Part shown: positions 25,060 through 40,500 of the stretch, piece after piece
Layout of the letters: each line of letters begins with the position of its first letter
Numbering within the stretch: position 1 is the stretch's first letter
Notes under the pieces: generated by a model
The model's input: only the letters and a program-made list of their open reading frames with translations
Databases searched by the model: none
What the model was told of the DNA's origin: nothing
Translations under genes and position numbers: made by a program
Assembly (NCBI GenBank): GCA_029204225.1
Contig: CM055094.1
Location: 25,592,041 to 25,656,040, forward strand
Length of the DNA stretch: 64,000 nt
Reading direction: 5' to 3'
Source: Diphasiastrum complanatum
Lineage: Eukaryota > Streptophyta > Lycopodiopsida > Lycopodiales > Lycopodiaceae

Positions 25060-26928
25060 TCACATCTTGATAATCTTCAATAGATATGATTTGAGATGCA
25101 TCTTGAGATGCCTTGACCTCGGACCCTTCCAAGGTTGAATGTAGATCTTTATAAAATATGACTTCTTTACTCTCAATACTTTTGAAATAGAGAGCATAAT
25201 GGCTTTATAGGCCTCCTTGGTGGATAAGCATCCAACCATGATCCATGAGCTTGGATCATCCATCCTCCCTATTTCCAAGGGAATATGTGCAAAGCAAGAA
25301 CCTCCAAAGACACTAAGGTAATCAACCTTAGGCATCAATAATAATACTTCATATGGTGTATTTCCTCCAAGAGCTCCACCACTCCTCAAAGCTTTGATCT
25401 TCAATGAGAATTCCATTTCAACATATGCTTTGAATAATAGGAAATAATCATGCACCATAAATCTTGAAGAAAGAAGAAATGTGCATCTTGTGTGATCATC
25501 CTCCTTCGAAGACTTGGATACATAGCAACCTCAAGAGATTTTGCACTCTCTCGGGTTTAGTTTGTAGATTCCTCCATATCTAGATCCATATGCAAGGATC
25601 TCACCATCCTTCTTGACCACACAATTGTCAATATGGAAATTTGACATCAAGGCCACCATCAAGTAATTTGCCAACACTTATAAGATTCTTTGTAATCTTG
25701 GGAACAAAAAAGCTTCTTGAAGAGATAGAACTTTTGATGATGCAAGCTTCAAGGGAATAGTCCCTACTCCTCAATTTTGCACTCTTGATCACTTGCAATA
25801 TATATGGTGTTCTTGATTCCTTCACAAGGCATAATAGTTGAAAAGGAATCCTTGGAGCTACACATATGTGAAGACTATCAATATACCAAGAGTCATCCAT
25901 CTCGAGGGTGGAAGAGGAGAATTTTGATGCCATAAGTGAGCATTCTCCATCAGTTGCAATAAAGTCTTCTTTCTCATGAGAGATGTTGGCTTGCTTGATT
26001 TGATACTTCTTCTTGAAGCAATTGGTGGCATAGTGGCCTTTCTTGCCACAAAAGAAGCACTTAACATCTTTTTTCTTCATCTTTGAATATTGAGAGGAAT
26101 CATCATCCTCTTCATCTTGGTCTTTTGCTTTGTCCTTAGAGAAGTGTTGATGTTGCTTTTTGCTCCTCTCTTTGTGCTTGGCAAATAAAACTGTGTCTTC
26201 ACCATTATGATTGAATGACAATTTGTCCATCCTTAATAGCTTGTTCTCATGCCTTGATTCTTCAGCTATTAGCACTCCTCCTTGATGTCATAGGATTGGA
26301 CAAAGTTCTCATACTCATCAATCAAGCCATTAAGTATGACTTGGACTAGCTCACTTTGATTTATGGATCCTTTAATGCAGGCAAGCTCCCTATGAGTATC
26401 TTTCACTCTCAACACATAATTAGTGGCACTCTCACCACTCTTTTGAGAACTTTGAAAGACTTGATTTCTAAGAGTGAGGAGCCTAGAGGTATTTTTGGCT
26501 TCATAAATAGCTTTGAGAGTATCCCAAGCTTGCTTGGCTGAGTTGCAATCACCAGTCTCTCTCAAAATCTCATTAGAGACATTCATCTTGATAAAGTGGA
26601 AAGCCATCCTAGCTCTCTTCTTGTACTTTTGTACTTCTTGAAGGACTTGAGGCTCCTCCTCAATCCCAAGTACAATGTCCATCACATCTTGGAGTATCAA
26701 GATTGACTCCATTCTAACCTTCCAAATAGAATAGTTGGAGGTAGATAGTCTTTCACTAGATTCCAATAGGTAGGAGCTCATAGATGCCATCAAAAGTAGT
26801 GAAGACTCCTTGTAATGAGACAATAAATGTTGCTTCTCTCTCACTATAGGATCCTTGAAAGGTGTACTACCAACTCCTATGCAAGATCTTGCAACAAAAT
26901 GTGAGATGGACCTCACTAGCCTTTCCAA
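25060..26928 (-). pseudogene. Copia F gag-protease-integrase relic
   Basis: Gag is open from at least 26928 to 26269; the copia-like start is probably MASMSSYLLESSERL at about 26790. It resembles copia C and E gag in layout (ILQDVMDIV, LLTLRNQVF) and has the knuckle CFFCGKKGHYATNC after a frameshift near 26270. The protease motif is destroyed by a small deletion: WYIDS runs straight into LHICV, so the Gly-Ala of DSGA is gone. In integrase, KALRSGG joins directly to ALGGNTPYEV, removing the second Asp and Glu of the DDE triad. The element is therefore dead. Confidence 0.82.
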
Positions 26929-27532
26929 TCTCTCTTAATCTAGATCAATCTCATTTCAATTGATGAAGTATGGGCTAAGTTTGGGTCAAGCTATCTTTGT
27001 CACGTGGAAAACACTCCAAGAATTCACAAATCACTCAAATACAATCCAATTGTATGAAAGAAAGTGGCTATGACCTCAAAATGATGACTGGATCTTAAGA
27101 AAACAAGATTGGCAAGCCTAGAAATCAGATTTTTGATCAAACAAGCATGATAGAGTCAAAAGTAAAAGTGTACAACCAAGTTGGGTGCCCTACCCACCTT
27201 GATTCAATTGACTATAACTTTTGATTGGAGATCCAATCACAATGAAGTCAATTGCTACACAAACTAGACTCAAATAGCTTTAAAACTAGCTATCAAGCAC
27301 CAATATTGGATCACACATGGAAGAGAACCACCAAATTGAACTGGGCTGTCCTTCACACATGTCTGAGCAAAAAAATCCGTACGATAAAAATGATTCAATC
27401 CTTATGATTATGAACCCTTTTGATCCAATTTTGCTTGAGATAGCATGGGAGATGCAAACTAGTCTCTCTAGATCTAGATTTTCATGAAACTTTTGGAACT
27501 TTGGATGAAACAAGCCTCAAACACTTAGGTAG

Positions 27533-27544
27533 GCTCTGATACCA
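27533..27544 (-). other. Copia F primer-binding site
   Basis: GCTCTGATACCA (plus strand) is the exact reverse complement of the tRNA-Met primer-binding site TGGTATCAGAGC. It abuts an LTR that starts TGTGAAATTTCACA on the plus strand at 27545. Confidence 0.92.
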
Positions 27545-28277
27545 TGTGAAATTTCACACGTGTGGGAATGCCCTAATCTGTGTGATTGATCTCCCAAGCA
27601 AGCTTATGCACTTGTTGATGGATGCTAGATTGAATTCCAAGATCTAGATAAAAAAACTAAGGCATAGAGGCAAAGATAGATTCATATGTTGATAACCAAA
27701 GTACATACACTTGTAAGAAAGTGATCCTTGAAAAAACTAAGTATAATTAAGCTCCTCTCCTCGGGTAGAGAGAGAATAGAGCTAATTTGAATTCGGGTAG
27801 AGAGAGAATGTAAAACAAGCAAATCTTAAATACTCAAGTTTGACTCAAAAACTCAACTTAGATTGTGATTCCAAAGAGAAGTACATATGAGAGTGATGCA
27901 TCCATCTTGCAATTCTATTGGACCCTTCTTGAAGATTTCTCAATTTCTATTGGACCCCTTGACCAAAGCCAACACTTTGACTTGATCACTCATCAAATTA
28001 CATTAACACAAGTGTCACAATCCTATTTACAAGCCTACATAGCTCGAGATTGCATCACAACTTACTTTTGGCTCAATAGTGGCATTACATGTGGATTTGA
28101 CCAATTTGCCATCTATGCCAATTTTTGGCCCTATCACAATTCTACACAAAGATGCTTGACATAAAAACTTAGGAAACCCCTAAAGCTATGATAAATTATT
28201 TTACACATGTGGGAACATGCTCCACACATGTGAAATGTACTCACAAACATAAAAACTAAAAATCACCAAGATAGATT
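27545..28277 (-). repeat. Copia F 5' LTR, outer end truncated
   Basis: The inner edge is exact, next to the primer-binding site. The sequence shares the block CTCGGGTAGAGAGAGA, ACACATGTGGGAACATGC and GTGAAATGTACTCACAAACAT with the LTRs at 57520-58135 and 56335-56542. In those two the LTR ends CAATTTTTCACA, whereas here similarity stops at ATAGATT (28277), so the outermost 15-20 bp are lost. An inner-edge palindrome TGTGAAATTTCACA is visible. Confidence 0.85.
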
Positions 28278-29239
<962 letters not shown>

Positions 29240-29413
29240 GGCAAGAGGTGTGCGTGTGTGTATGTGAAATTGTGAATTTAGTGCTAGTTAGACTTCAATA
29301 GAGTTGTTCAATGTGGTAGACTTTAGAGTTAGAACTTAGGTAATAGAGGTGAGAGAAGCGTTAGAAGTTAGGAGAGTTAGGAGTCAGAACTTATGAGTCA
29401 GGAGTTGAGAATC

Positions 29414-30990
29414 ATGGTGAGAAATAGAAATCCTGTATGGGATCATGTCACAGTTGCGTCGGGATATGGTAGCTTGGGCACAAAACGATGGACGTGTAAT
29501 TATTGTCAGATGAGCTAGCGAGGCGGTCCTATGCGTACTCGAGCGCATCTCCTTTGTTTGCGTATGAGATTAGAGCATGCCCACAGGCACCTCCAGGGCT
29601 ATTGAGCATGATTGCGAGACCAGGAGTGATTCAAAGAGAGGAGATCATTCCTTTGATGGTCACTGCAGGTGAGCACCATAGTACATACACTTGTTATCTA
29701 TTTTTTAAAACTTTAAATTTTGAATTACGAATTTTGCAATGTGCATGATGAATGTGATAGCCACTTGTAGACTGTAGCAATTAAATGTTTTTTGATTTCT
29801 TTTGTTGCAATAGGATCGACTGCTGGGCATCATGCATCCACCTTAGGTCAAGATGAGACATGACACATCTACACCACATGTAGATGTAGTTGGCCCCTCT
29901 ACTTCTAGACCCCTCCGCAAAGGTGTTATTGGTAGAAAATATTATGTGCAATCATTTTGGGGTGACAACAACCATAGGGTAGAGGTGGCTATCAGAAAGA
30001 AGACTCTTCTACCATTGTGATCCCCTTCCATCTAGTGAAGACTCTTGCTTGTGGGGATATGATAGAGAGACTTGCTGCAATAGGGACCACATACCATGGA
30101 CCTAGCATGGAGTCCCTACACATGTCATTTTGGGGTGACAACAACCATAGGGTAGAGGTGGCTATCAGAAAGAAGACTCTTCTACCATTGTGACCTCCCC
30201 TTCCATCTAGTGAAGACTCTTGCTTGTGGGGATATGATAGAGAGACTTGCTGCAATAGGGACCACATACCATGGACCTAGCATGGAGTCCCTACACACCA
30301 CACATTTCTAGTGAAGACTCTTGCTTGTGGGGATATGATAGAGAGACTTGCTGCAACAGGGACCACATACCATGGACCTAGCATGGAGTCCCTACACACC
30401 ACACATTTCATGAGGGAGGTTCAAGATGTAATCAAATAATTGGAGCCCCCGTTCGTGGATCGTGGAAACAATTCGGGTGCACCATCATGACTGATAGTTG
30501 GAGTGACAGCAAGAGGCGACATATCATTAATATCATAGTGTCTTCTTGAGTGGACCGTGTTCTTGAGAGCCATCAACACATCGGCGCCTTGAGAGCCATC
30601 AACACATCGACGCCTGGCACCATTCTTTCAAGTGAGTAACGAGTTCATGACATGTGTTAGATTTCAATGCTCATTGATCATTGCTAATTATAATTTAGTT
30701 TTGATGCTCACAAGTTGTTGCTCAATTGAAATCTGTTGCTAGTCTCAATGCTCATTGCAGTTTGTTTAATGTTTCTAGTGAGTACATCCACTCGGACATC
30801 GTGCAAACGATTGAGGATGTGGGATCTCAAAATGTTGTGCAAGTCATTTTGACGATGTTGCAAATTGTAAAGCCATGGGAGATTTGGTGATGGAGAATTA
30901 TCCAACTATCTTTTAGACTCCATGCGTTGCACACAACATTGACCTTTTGATTGAGGACATTGTAAGTATACCTGATATATCCTAATTAGT
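29414..30990 (+). pseudogene. hAT transposase relic (BED finger and DUF659-type domain)
   Basis: A BED zinc finger starts near 29429 (NPVWDHV, then TCNYC at 29492-29506), interrupted by TGA after CQMS. It continues in a shifted frame with the typical RACPQAPPGL segment near 29570. About 0.9 kb further, 30471-30545 encodes FGCTIMTDSWSDSKRRHIINI, the start of the DUF659 catalytic-region domain of plant hAT transposases. 30780-30990 encodes VQTIEDVGSQNVVQVI and a degenerate H-TLTF segment. Stops and shifts make it non-functional, and the hAT dimerisation domain was not found. The middle is expanded by a tandem triplication. Confidence 0.8.
29953..30411. repeat. Tandem triplication inside the hAT relic
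   Basis: A unit of about 173 bp starting CATTTTGGGGTGACAACAAC occurs at 29953 and again at 30126. The last 101 bp of the second copy (from TCTAGTGAAGACTC) is repeated once more at 30307-30411. The copies differ at only a few bases (for example CAATAGG against CAACAGG), so the expansion is recent relative to the decay of the hAT gene. Confidence 0.9.
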
Positions 30991-31179
30991 AGTTACAAAC
31001 TTACTGCTTAAGTTCAAACGGACTTAGCTTACTAGTAATTGCTCACTACTTACAACTTAATTATTACTACCTATATAGTGTAGTATGTACAAGCTACTGA
31101 TGTGTGATGCTCCGGAGTATCATGATTCGAATTTTAATTTTCTATCAATGGTGAACACTAATTTAGTTTCAGGCTTCAG

Positions 31180-31245
31180 GTTCAACTTTTACAAGCAACA
31201 ACGAACTTTCAAATTTTACAAGCAACAACGAACTTTCAAATGCGT
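31180..31245. repeat. 27-bp tandem duplication
   Basis: The string TTTTACAAGCAACAACGAAC with its flank CTTTCAAA is present twice in tandem. The wider interval 30990-32780 downstream of the ACR9-like gene has no other recognised feature. Confidence 0.7.
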
Positions 31246-32788
31246 GTATGTATTCTGTGACAATCTACTATTTATACGATTTTAGAAACATTTTACACAT
31301 TATAGATATTACTTGAGATGTTTTCCAGCATTACATCAAAAAAAATGCCAAAAAAAAAAAAATGCCAATTCTTTTGGGAGGGGCCTGGTTTGGAACCACG
31401 ATTCATGTCGATTATTATGATTTTGAAAAAGTCGATTATGAACCAGGTGGAAACACCTTTCTATGGATGATCTGATTTTGTTCCTTGAGAAAATAAATTG
31501 ACATTTTGTGGCTAAACTTTCGGTTGCAATGTTACACCCTGTTATCACAATAACAAACTCAACGGGGAATTACAGGAGCAGAACGTTCACAATCAACTCA
31601 ACGAGTGCACTTTGAAGAAAAATTGTCAGCAGAGAAAATTTCTCATAAAGTGTAACATGTGTGTGCATGAAATGTGTTTTCTTCATCAAGTTGATAAATG
31701 GTAGAATATGGTACAACAATGGTATGTCACACCTAACGAGATTCTTAGCTCATCTCCTGCACCCCTTAGTAAAAAATTACAGGAAATGTCCAAGTCCTCA
31801 AAGGAGTGATCCTCCATAGAATGGTGTGCTTCAAAGCTTTTACGCAGGTAAATACAAAACTATGACTGATAAGATTCAAATGTGTCCTCGTTAAGTATAT
31901 TACAGGCTATGCGTGTGTCTTCGATCAATGGTATAAATGTCTTGGGCTAGGGCATAACCGATTTAAAATTCTCTAGACCAATGTTTGGAAAAACACAATT
32001 TTGACAATGGCACAACATTTGCTTGCTCCTATTGAAATTGAAATCCTTAGTTGTAAGGCTTTCTTGCATAAAATCTTTCAATGATTTTCAACACAAAATC
32101 AAGGTCCGGTCCTATGAGTATGCTCCAAATTATACAGAGCAACTCACCATGTTGGCACTATTTCTCATGGTGCATTGTATCTAGCAGCCTCAACCCTACA
32201 AAAAACAACCGGTGAAGACTATTAGCACCATATTCAGGTTGTTGTCTTTGAAGAATTTTAACTATGTGAACCCTACAGCAAAAGTAGGCTCTAATTAAAT
32301 AGTTTTACGTAAGAGATGTCACCATAAAGTTTGCCAAAAATTCACACGCTCTGCAAAGATCATCAGAAATTATGCAATTGCTAGCCCTTTGATGTCAAAT
32401 TAAAATATCCAACTTGACATAGCAGCAGAGTTATCGAGTAGTACCTGTGCATATATGCCTTTGCCTTCAGAATTTAAAGTAGTGCAACACGTCTGGTAAA
32501 AAGCAGAGGTTACACATGATGTCATGACACACGAACTCCCCACTATTTGAAAATTCCTCTGATCTCATCAGAATCTGGATCAACAAAAGAGATAAACCAC
32601 TTCGAATTCCCTGTCCATTGAATTTCAATATTATCACAGCTGCTGAATGGCTGGATGAACAAATAGATCCACACTGCAAAGACAACTTCCAGGTCTCTGC
32701 TCTAATATGTCACACTTGAGGCATCACCGTCAAAGCTATGCAGTAGATGCATATAGGAAAGCAAATATGTGTTCATAAAAAAACTGCT

Positions 32789-32932
32789 TCATCCTATCAA
32801 AACACTTCTGACACGATCTGCTATAAGATTCTGGATCCTGCTGGTTGTTGAAATTGAATCCGCCACGTCACTCAATAAAAAACGGTAGACCTCCCACTGT
32901 CGTTCATCAAATATGTATTTTCCAATATCAGC
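32789..32932 (-). CDS. ACR9-like: ACR9-like exon 6 (last coding exon)
   Basis: 144 bp including the TGA stop. It encodes ADIGKYIFDERQWEVYRFLL and a short basic tail ending SVLIG, which finishes ACT domain 4. The acceptor is CTGTTTCAG. Confidence 0.92.
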   Translation of the reverse strand, partial: ADIGKYIFDERQWEVYRFLLSDVADSISTTSRIQNLIADRVRSVLIG

Positions 32933-34506
32933 CTGAAACAGCATAAATACTACATTAGCTGACAATCTGAGTGTCATGATCCACATTAATACTCAGATTA
33001 ACCGAATTTATTGACCCCATACATACGCACAAATGTGACACACAAATATCTTTATATATATAGATATAGATACATATATGTATATGTGTGTGTGTGTGTG
33101 TGTGTGCGCGCGCGCGCTAGTAAAGAGTGCCTGTTGTTGACGGCCGATGACGGGCGGGCGGCCGACAATTTGGGTTACGGCCGATAGTTTGCGTCGAAGG
33201 TCAATGGTTTGGATCAAAAGTTATCAGTGACAATTAGCCAAAATTTTGGGTGGCGACCGATGGTTTGGGTGGACGGCCAATAATCGTACAAATATGGTGC
33301 ATTGACGATCTGGGTGACGGCCGATGATTTGGATGGTGGCCGATCTCGCGCATCTCGCATCTCAAATATCTAACATATCTCACACATCTCGGTATTACTA
33401 GGGGTCAAAATTTAACCATATTCAACAATAGCACAAAGAATATTTTACTTGAAAGTTGACGCGGGCGGTAGGCGATCTGTGTTTGCAAATGTCTCTTAAC
33501 GGACGACCCATAGTTCAAATTGAATATATTGTTCATGCATGTGGTATGTATGTGTGTTTTGTTGGAATTCGATGCTCAGCCTCAATAATGAGCATCCTGA
33601 AAGTTGTACAAAACCCTGAAAAAAGAAGGCTTGTGTATTTCAGAAGGTCAAAAAATCCAATATCGGATTTTTTCTGACCCAATGTCATTATTGTCAAAAA
33701 AAAAATTTCCGATCCCGGATCAAATCGAATCGAATCGAGACAGAAGTTATCCGGGCGTGTTCGTCGGATCGGGTCTGATAAATCCGACCCATGTGCATAT
33801 TTTCATCCTAGTATAAATTTTTGACCCTTTGTACTTGTACAATTTCAGCGTTACCACCAATCATCATGGGTTGATTGTTCTTAGATCGAAAAACACATAC
33901 AAGGGAAACAGCTCCTAGAAAAAACCAACAATTTGATGCTAAATTTAAGCAAGCTGTTAATAAGATGAAATGCAGCTCGTACATGATCTACACATGCTAT
34001 CAACTTACTATTAAGCACCCTCAAATGTCACACGAAACGATCAACTATGGTAGGTTTCTGAGGCATTACAATATCATTGATCCTGAACCCCTGAATGAGG
34101 TTCATGACATGGGGCTAAGATAAAATTTGTCAAACGATCTAACAGGTAGTCAGAGACAGGAAAACATCATCCTTGAAAGAGCAGCAGGATGCTCGGTAAA
34201 AGAACGATTTCAGATCTAACCCAGCTGAAGCGGGTGAGGAAAACTCCCTCTAAACGCAACATCATCCACATATAATCTTCTGATAAGACTAGGATGTGAT
34301 GGATCTCAGTGCTTTGAAGTGAATGAGGAGCTTCCATATCTTACAAGTATTTTGCATTTTAAAATGAATAGTTGCAATGGGTTTGGTGCACTTCCTGTGT
34401 TTTGAAATTCCAACCCTTAAAGCAGCGATAGCATAGTTCATAATCAGGCACATGCTTATGATTCCACATCTAACACTAAGATTAACACTACGAAAGTGAA
34501 GTTAAA

Positions 34507-34551
<45 letters not shown>

Positions 34552-37500
34552 GATCTTACACTTTACTCGCCCTTCGTAGCATCTTAAAAGGATGTTTTCT
34601 CTTATAATACCAAATCAATTTAAATGCCTTGCAGTACCAACTTAGAAAAGCATGGCCCCAAAAAAAATACAATTTAAACGTATGGTCTTTTGGTGGGAAA
34701 GTTGCTTCTCATTGAAGGGCTATAATTTATGCCCATAACAAGTATTCGATCCAACCGAGCATCTATAACCAGCTGTTGCTTCTAGAAGCACTGAATCTTC
34801 TATTTAAGGAGAAGAGACTACAACCCTAAGGTCCAAAACTTGTATAAACCTGGTATTAGAAGAGAAATAAAAAAGAAGCGGCTTAAGCAGCAGAGCTGAT
34901 TCAAACTGGAATGAAAGTGATTCAAACAGTACCTTACAGCAATCGTAAGGTTAAAATGCCCTATTATAAAGAACTTCTGTACAGTACAGCATCAGACAGA
35001 CAGTACTATTTTTACAAAAGACCAACTTTAAAATGTGTAAGTCGCACAGCAAGAGTTTTGTACCCTCACAGGAATTCATGCTGGTTCACATAAACAGTAT
35101 CAATTCCCACCTGAAAGATGCATATGCTGAGCGTCTTCAGTGCCAAAGTTACATCATAAAGAACACGTGGACGGCCTCTACCACTTGAATCGATGGGTGC
35201 GGCAACAAGGAGCTCAGTGTCAGGCCCTCTCATTACAACACCCAAGTAAAAAGGAGATCTGATTTCTTTCTGAAGGCGTGAACAAAGGGCCTTCTGTTTT
35301 TCAGGATCAATGAGTTTCCTGCCACCTGCTTGTGTCACAAAGATATCTATTTCGCCATTCCCTTTGTCATTGATTGAGAATCTCCCATATGCCACCTATC
35401 AAATCCAAAACCAGCTAGAATTTCTTAAATCCCCCCCAAAAGAACTCTCATAAAAATCAAATTACTTGGCTCCAGCAACAGCCAAACTTGAAACAAACTC
35501 TTAGGCATAATGAGTACAAACAAAGACAATAAGGGTCTGCTTTACAAGTTAGTATTTGTAGGTCTAAAAGCACAATTAACTGTGTCAGTAATATAAAACT
35601 AATGGGCTACTCAAACAAGTTGGGAATCAAGAAAGACATAAAGTCAAGCATGAAGAATTGGACTTGAGGTTGCATTTCTAATGTTTCATCATCATACCAC
35701 TATAACTGCCATTGTCTTCCTTATAAGTTGCAGATACAGATCTGACTTTTTTGGGGCCCAATAACTACCTGGCAATTTTCTTTCCTAATGCCCCAACTAA
35801 GGTATTCCAACTCTAGCTTGTTTGCCTTGACATGTGTAGAGCATACAACAAGGAAAGCCTTGCCTTCGAAAATGTTGGATTCTTTGATAGCCTCATGCTG
35901 ATCTATGAGGCATTTCATAACCACAAAGTGGCCAGGGTTGATGGATTCTTGAGAACTCTATCCTACCGAGCAACCATAGGACTTCGAATGTTCAGCTACT
36001 ACACTCTTATATCCATTACCAACCACTCACTCTTTTCTATGCATAGGAGCACAAAATTGTCCTGATAATTACACTTGCTAATGTGAAAAATGCTGGTCTT
36101 ATCTCATCCTAGTCGTCCTCACCCTACTATTTGCCACTTTGATCTTCAGTTGCAAAGTTGGGTGTTTTGGACCCATCATTTATTGTTATGCCTCAAAAAT
36201 CTGGCAAAAACTCATGTTGTAGGACCTCAATAACTGTATATTATGTACACATGTGAACTTCATGCTCTTTGGCTGGTTTAGAGATGCCATATCAAGAGTA
36301 TCATAACTCAATGTAGGTGAATACAGGAATAAATTATGTAATTCTGATTCATTCAATGTTCTGTGTTTGACCCTACTCATAATTTGGTATCAAAGAACTT
36401 TCTAAGTCGGGAGAAGCCACTTGCTTCAGATATCATCATAACCAGTAGTCGCTACTTACTGAAGTAAGAAGTCAAGTATTGGCATCATCATTTTGTTCAG
36501 CTGTAGATAACGATAGTCTTGTGGTTGATTTCTTCAATATTGCTTAAATATCAAGAATTTTGAAACCCTCCTTATCGTGTCTACAGTCAAACATTAGATT
36601 TTTGTCTACAAGCCTACAAGCCTTTTTGTCTGCCTTCCTGCAGCTTCAACAACTATAATGCACAGGCCTAATTAGCCCATTGGCTCCTAGGACTCTTCTT
36701 CCTTGTCAAGTGCAAGGTTCAGTTTTTCGGAAGTTGATTCCCACCCTTCACTGTGGCAACTAGCAAGACCTACAGTGAGGTCTTTGGCGCGTTGAAAGCC
36801 ATGGAGCCAACGCCTTCCGGTGTGTAAATCTCAGAGCTTATGGGTTCTCCCTCATCAGCAGTCAAATCTAACTTTTTTTATTGGCCTAGCTTCAAGAAAA
36901 TTCTGACCTTATCCAGACATGTACCTGCTATACTCGAGGGGTAACCTATAGGACTCTTACAGCACTAGCATATTCTCATTGACAGTGGATACACATCTCC
37001 ATAGATTTTGTCAAGGGACTTTCATGGACACAGGGGTAACCATGCTCAGTTGGTTGTAAGGGAGAGGTTCTCTCAAAGAAGACGCATCTCATTTCTATGC
37101 CCACCACTATCACAGCCAAGCAATTTGGAAACTGTTCCTGTCGGATGTCTTTCAGCTACAGGGTGATTTCCTACTAATATGAATACAGAATTCAGTCTGA
37201 GTTTCGGATCACTTATGCTGATGCTGCATAATCAGGTGTCAATAGGTGTCACGATGTCACTTTAGAGACGAGCAGTAAGTCAAAAGTACTGAACCACATA
37301 CTTGATGATAATATGCGGCAATTTGCTTGTATCAGCATCTGTGTCTAGCAGAGTACACCTATGATAATTCAGTGAGCAGCAGCAGTAAATGACCACAGGT
37401 GTTCCTCCTCCTTTCCCATTGATAGATGGGTATTTGCCAACAATACTACACATAATTACATCATGAACTTCTTGTCACAATGGACTCTTTCTTATCAAAT

Positions 37501-40500
37501 GCTAGAGATATTCTTATTCATGCACAAGTGTAGGAAAACCATGAAGAATCGAAATTGATAAGTTACTAACTCTCCCAACCATGAAATAGCTCAACACAGA
37601 ATTGAGTTCAATTAAGCATGCAACAAGTGACAAAATTCATTAAATGAATAGCAAAGTGCATGCAATATGTCAATGATGTGCTCTTTGACTTTTGTGTCAT
37701 AAACTTTTCCATAACAGCATCATATGACTTCTCTCTCCTAGATTGAGTGCAGCCTATGTATACTATGGCTAGTACCTGTGGGTTAGATCAATTTTTTTGA
37801 GGATAAATGTATACATGATACGTGGTCATCTCTAGGCCTACAGGTCTCCACCCCTGGGACCTAGAGAGCCATCACGGAGGCGGCATGACCTACTTGGTAC
37901 ACTTCAACTAGCACAGTGCATTTGAACTAGCATGTCCAGGCTAGGAATTAATCTAGAACCTCAAACTTTACTTCGACCAACATTTAATACAAATGCTCAC
38001 GTACAAGCTACAAAACATATATACCTCACGTCCCATGCATAGTGTGGTGTGCCCATGAAGGTTGGATTCCTTGACCAGTTGTGAGCGCTAATACATTAGA
38101 CGACGATGGTGTCAAATTGTCCACTGGGGGATGTGCATGGTCTGCCTTTTTCTTGCAACTCTTGTGCATTCATATCTTCTTTGGCATCTTCTGCTACAAT
38201 GGGTATTTCGAGTCTAAAGCATCTTAGTTTTCTAGTATTTTAGGTTTTATTGTCTTTGCCAAATAACACATCTCAACCCATAAGTGGCCCTTAGCCTGTC
38301 ATTTAGCCTAAAATCTTTTTCCTCTTCACTATATAGCATATCCCAATAATACAGCATAAAATCAAGCTTTTGTCTCAGACTTTTAGGAATATGGGCATAA
38401 GATACACACCCAATACTCTCAGATGTGCAACTTTTGGTTACATGCACAAACATATCTCCACGTTAGTTTTCATACATACCAGCGTATAGAGTTTCTATCA
38501 CTTCTTCAGAGGTGAAGGGCAGACTCAGTCATGATTAAGGTTGCTTAGCTGTGGTTTCCGACAAACAGCCTACATATATAAAAAAGGAGGGGTTAGTCAC
38601 AACAGATTATGGAGTTGTGAAGGGTAAAGACAGGAGAAAATATACAAGTGTTGGGTGCCATTTTCAGCAGGCATGAATTTATGGGAGATGAAATTTGTTT
38701 ATTAGAAGTCAATCTGGTCAGCAGCAACAAGCTGATGAGAGTTTAGAAAAGGATTACTATACGGCCAATGAATCTATGAATTCGATTTAGTTCACAAAGT
38801 AAATGGAGGCTTGATTCAGAGTCAGCATCGAACCGCCTTTGAGTTTAGGAGTTGTGAGTTGAGCATCGGGAGAAACAAAATCATGCAAATGTATTTATTA
38901 GTGCTGCTGATCCCCCTTAAAAAAGCATGCTATGAGGGTGATTCATGATCAGCTTGTAGCATTGCAGTAAAAAAGGCCAGGTGGAGCAGGTGAGGGACGA
39001 CCACTAAGTTTGGGGCAGCACTTTGATTTAGGAACAAACTCATAATTCTGTGGGACCAGCCTGCCAAGAAAGAAGAGAGATCAGCACTTTACCTGCTGCA
39101 AACAATATTTCCAATGGCATTTATAGTTTTTTTCAACCTCAGTTTTCGATAACCCATCTCACTTGCCACGAGTGGTTAACTTGAGTAAGGGGCTTCCAAA
39201 CTCATCCCCTCAAGCCCATGGATTCACTTTCTTATAGCAGGACACTAGAAACAAACAGTATATAAATAGTCGTGGTTCAAGAGCTACGTAACTAAGGTGA
39301 CAAAACCTTAGCCTGTCTTCCTTTGATCACTAACATCATGCATGACCAATTAATACCCGAGGATCAACCCAAAAAAGATGACTTCATCATAAACCTATCT
39401 GAACCATCAGAGTTCAATGTTAAGCCTTGATCCAAGCATAGCTTGAAATAACTCAAAAATGTAGAACATTGTCCATATCAAGCAGACAAAGAAGAGTTAC
39501 CTCAAACAGCATATTTGGTTACTTAAAGGCAAATAAATTTCAAACCATCCATCAATTTCTAAAAAGCAGAAAACTTTTTTTGCATAAATCACCTCAAATT
39601 AACCGATATATACATCTAAGGAATTTCATGCCTTACAAATAGCAACCACCTCAAGGTTAAACTTTTTTCCCTGATTCCAAGAATAAGAGTATGTGAATTC
39701 AAATGTAGACATCTGTGACTCCACCAAGTTCAAACTTGGACTTTCAATATCCTAAGTCTGATGTCAAAACTTTGATGGTTGCAAAAACTTTTGCCAAAAA
39801 AATAATCTTCCAAACTCATTCTTTGATTCCAAGCCCCCCTTTTCTTATTAAACTTTTTGCGATGATACTAAAGATCAGCAATTTGTAACAAAAAATGACA
39901 ATGTACGAAGTTACGAACTAGGCCCTCTGTGGCCAGCCAAAAAGCTTGCAATCCAAAGAGGGACAGAAACATATGCCATATCAACGACTTTAAGAGAAGT
40001 GAAATGAAACCCATGGAGGAACCTCCCCACCCCCACTGAAATGCTTTCACTATGAATTGACTGTTGCCCAAGTAGTAGAGTCAACTACTGGGAATGATTA
40101 AACTCATCTGTGAAAGCATAGAGAGGATGGTTTAGCCATCAAACAAAACTTCAAGCCAAAGCAAGTCGTGGCAAGTTCAATCCAAGCATAATCCCTTCAA
40201 CATTTTAGCACACTATTGAAGATGTTCTAGGGGAAAAGGACAACCACTTTACACATAATTCAAAGCAATTATCAATTTGACCAGCTTTGTATGCATACCT
40301 TCAAATTGAAATCTTTCAGAGTACGGAGAGAATCGTATAATAAACCTTTGCGATCTTTGCATATAATCTGCACCAGAGTGTGTGCCGGGCTTAACATGTT
40401 GTCTAATGTAGCTTTTACTCGCCAGACATCCTCACTCTGACTGTCCTCTTCCAGTGGAGCTTCCCTACGTTCGTCCTTGAAAAGGCAGTTCACCACCAAA

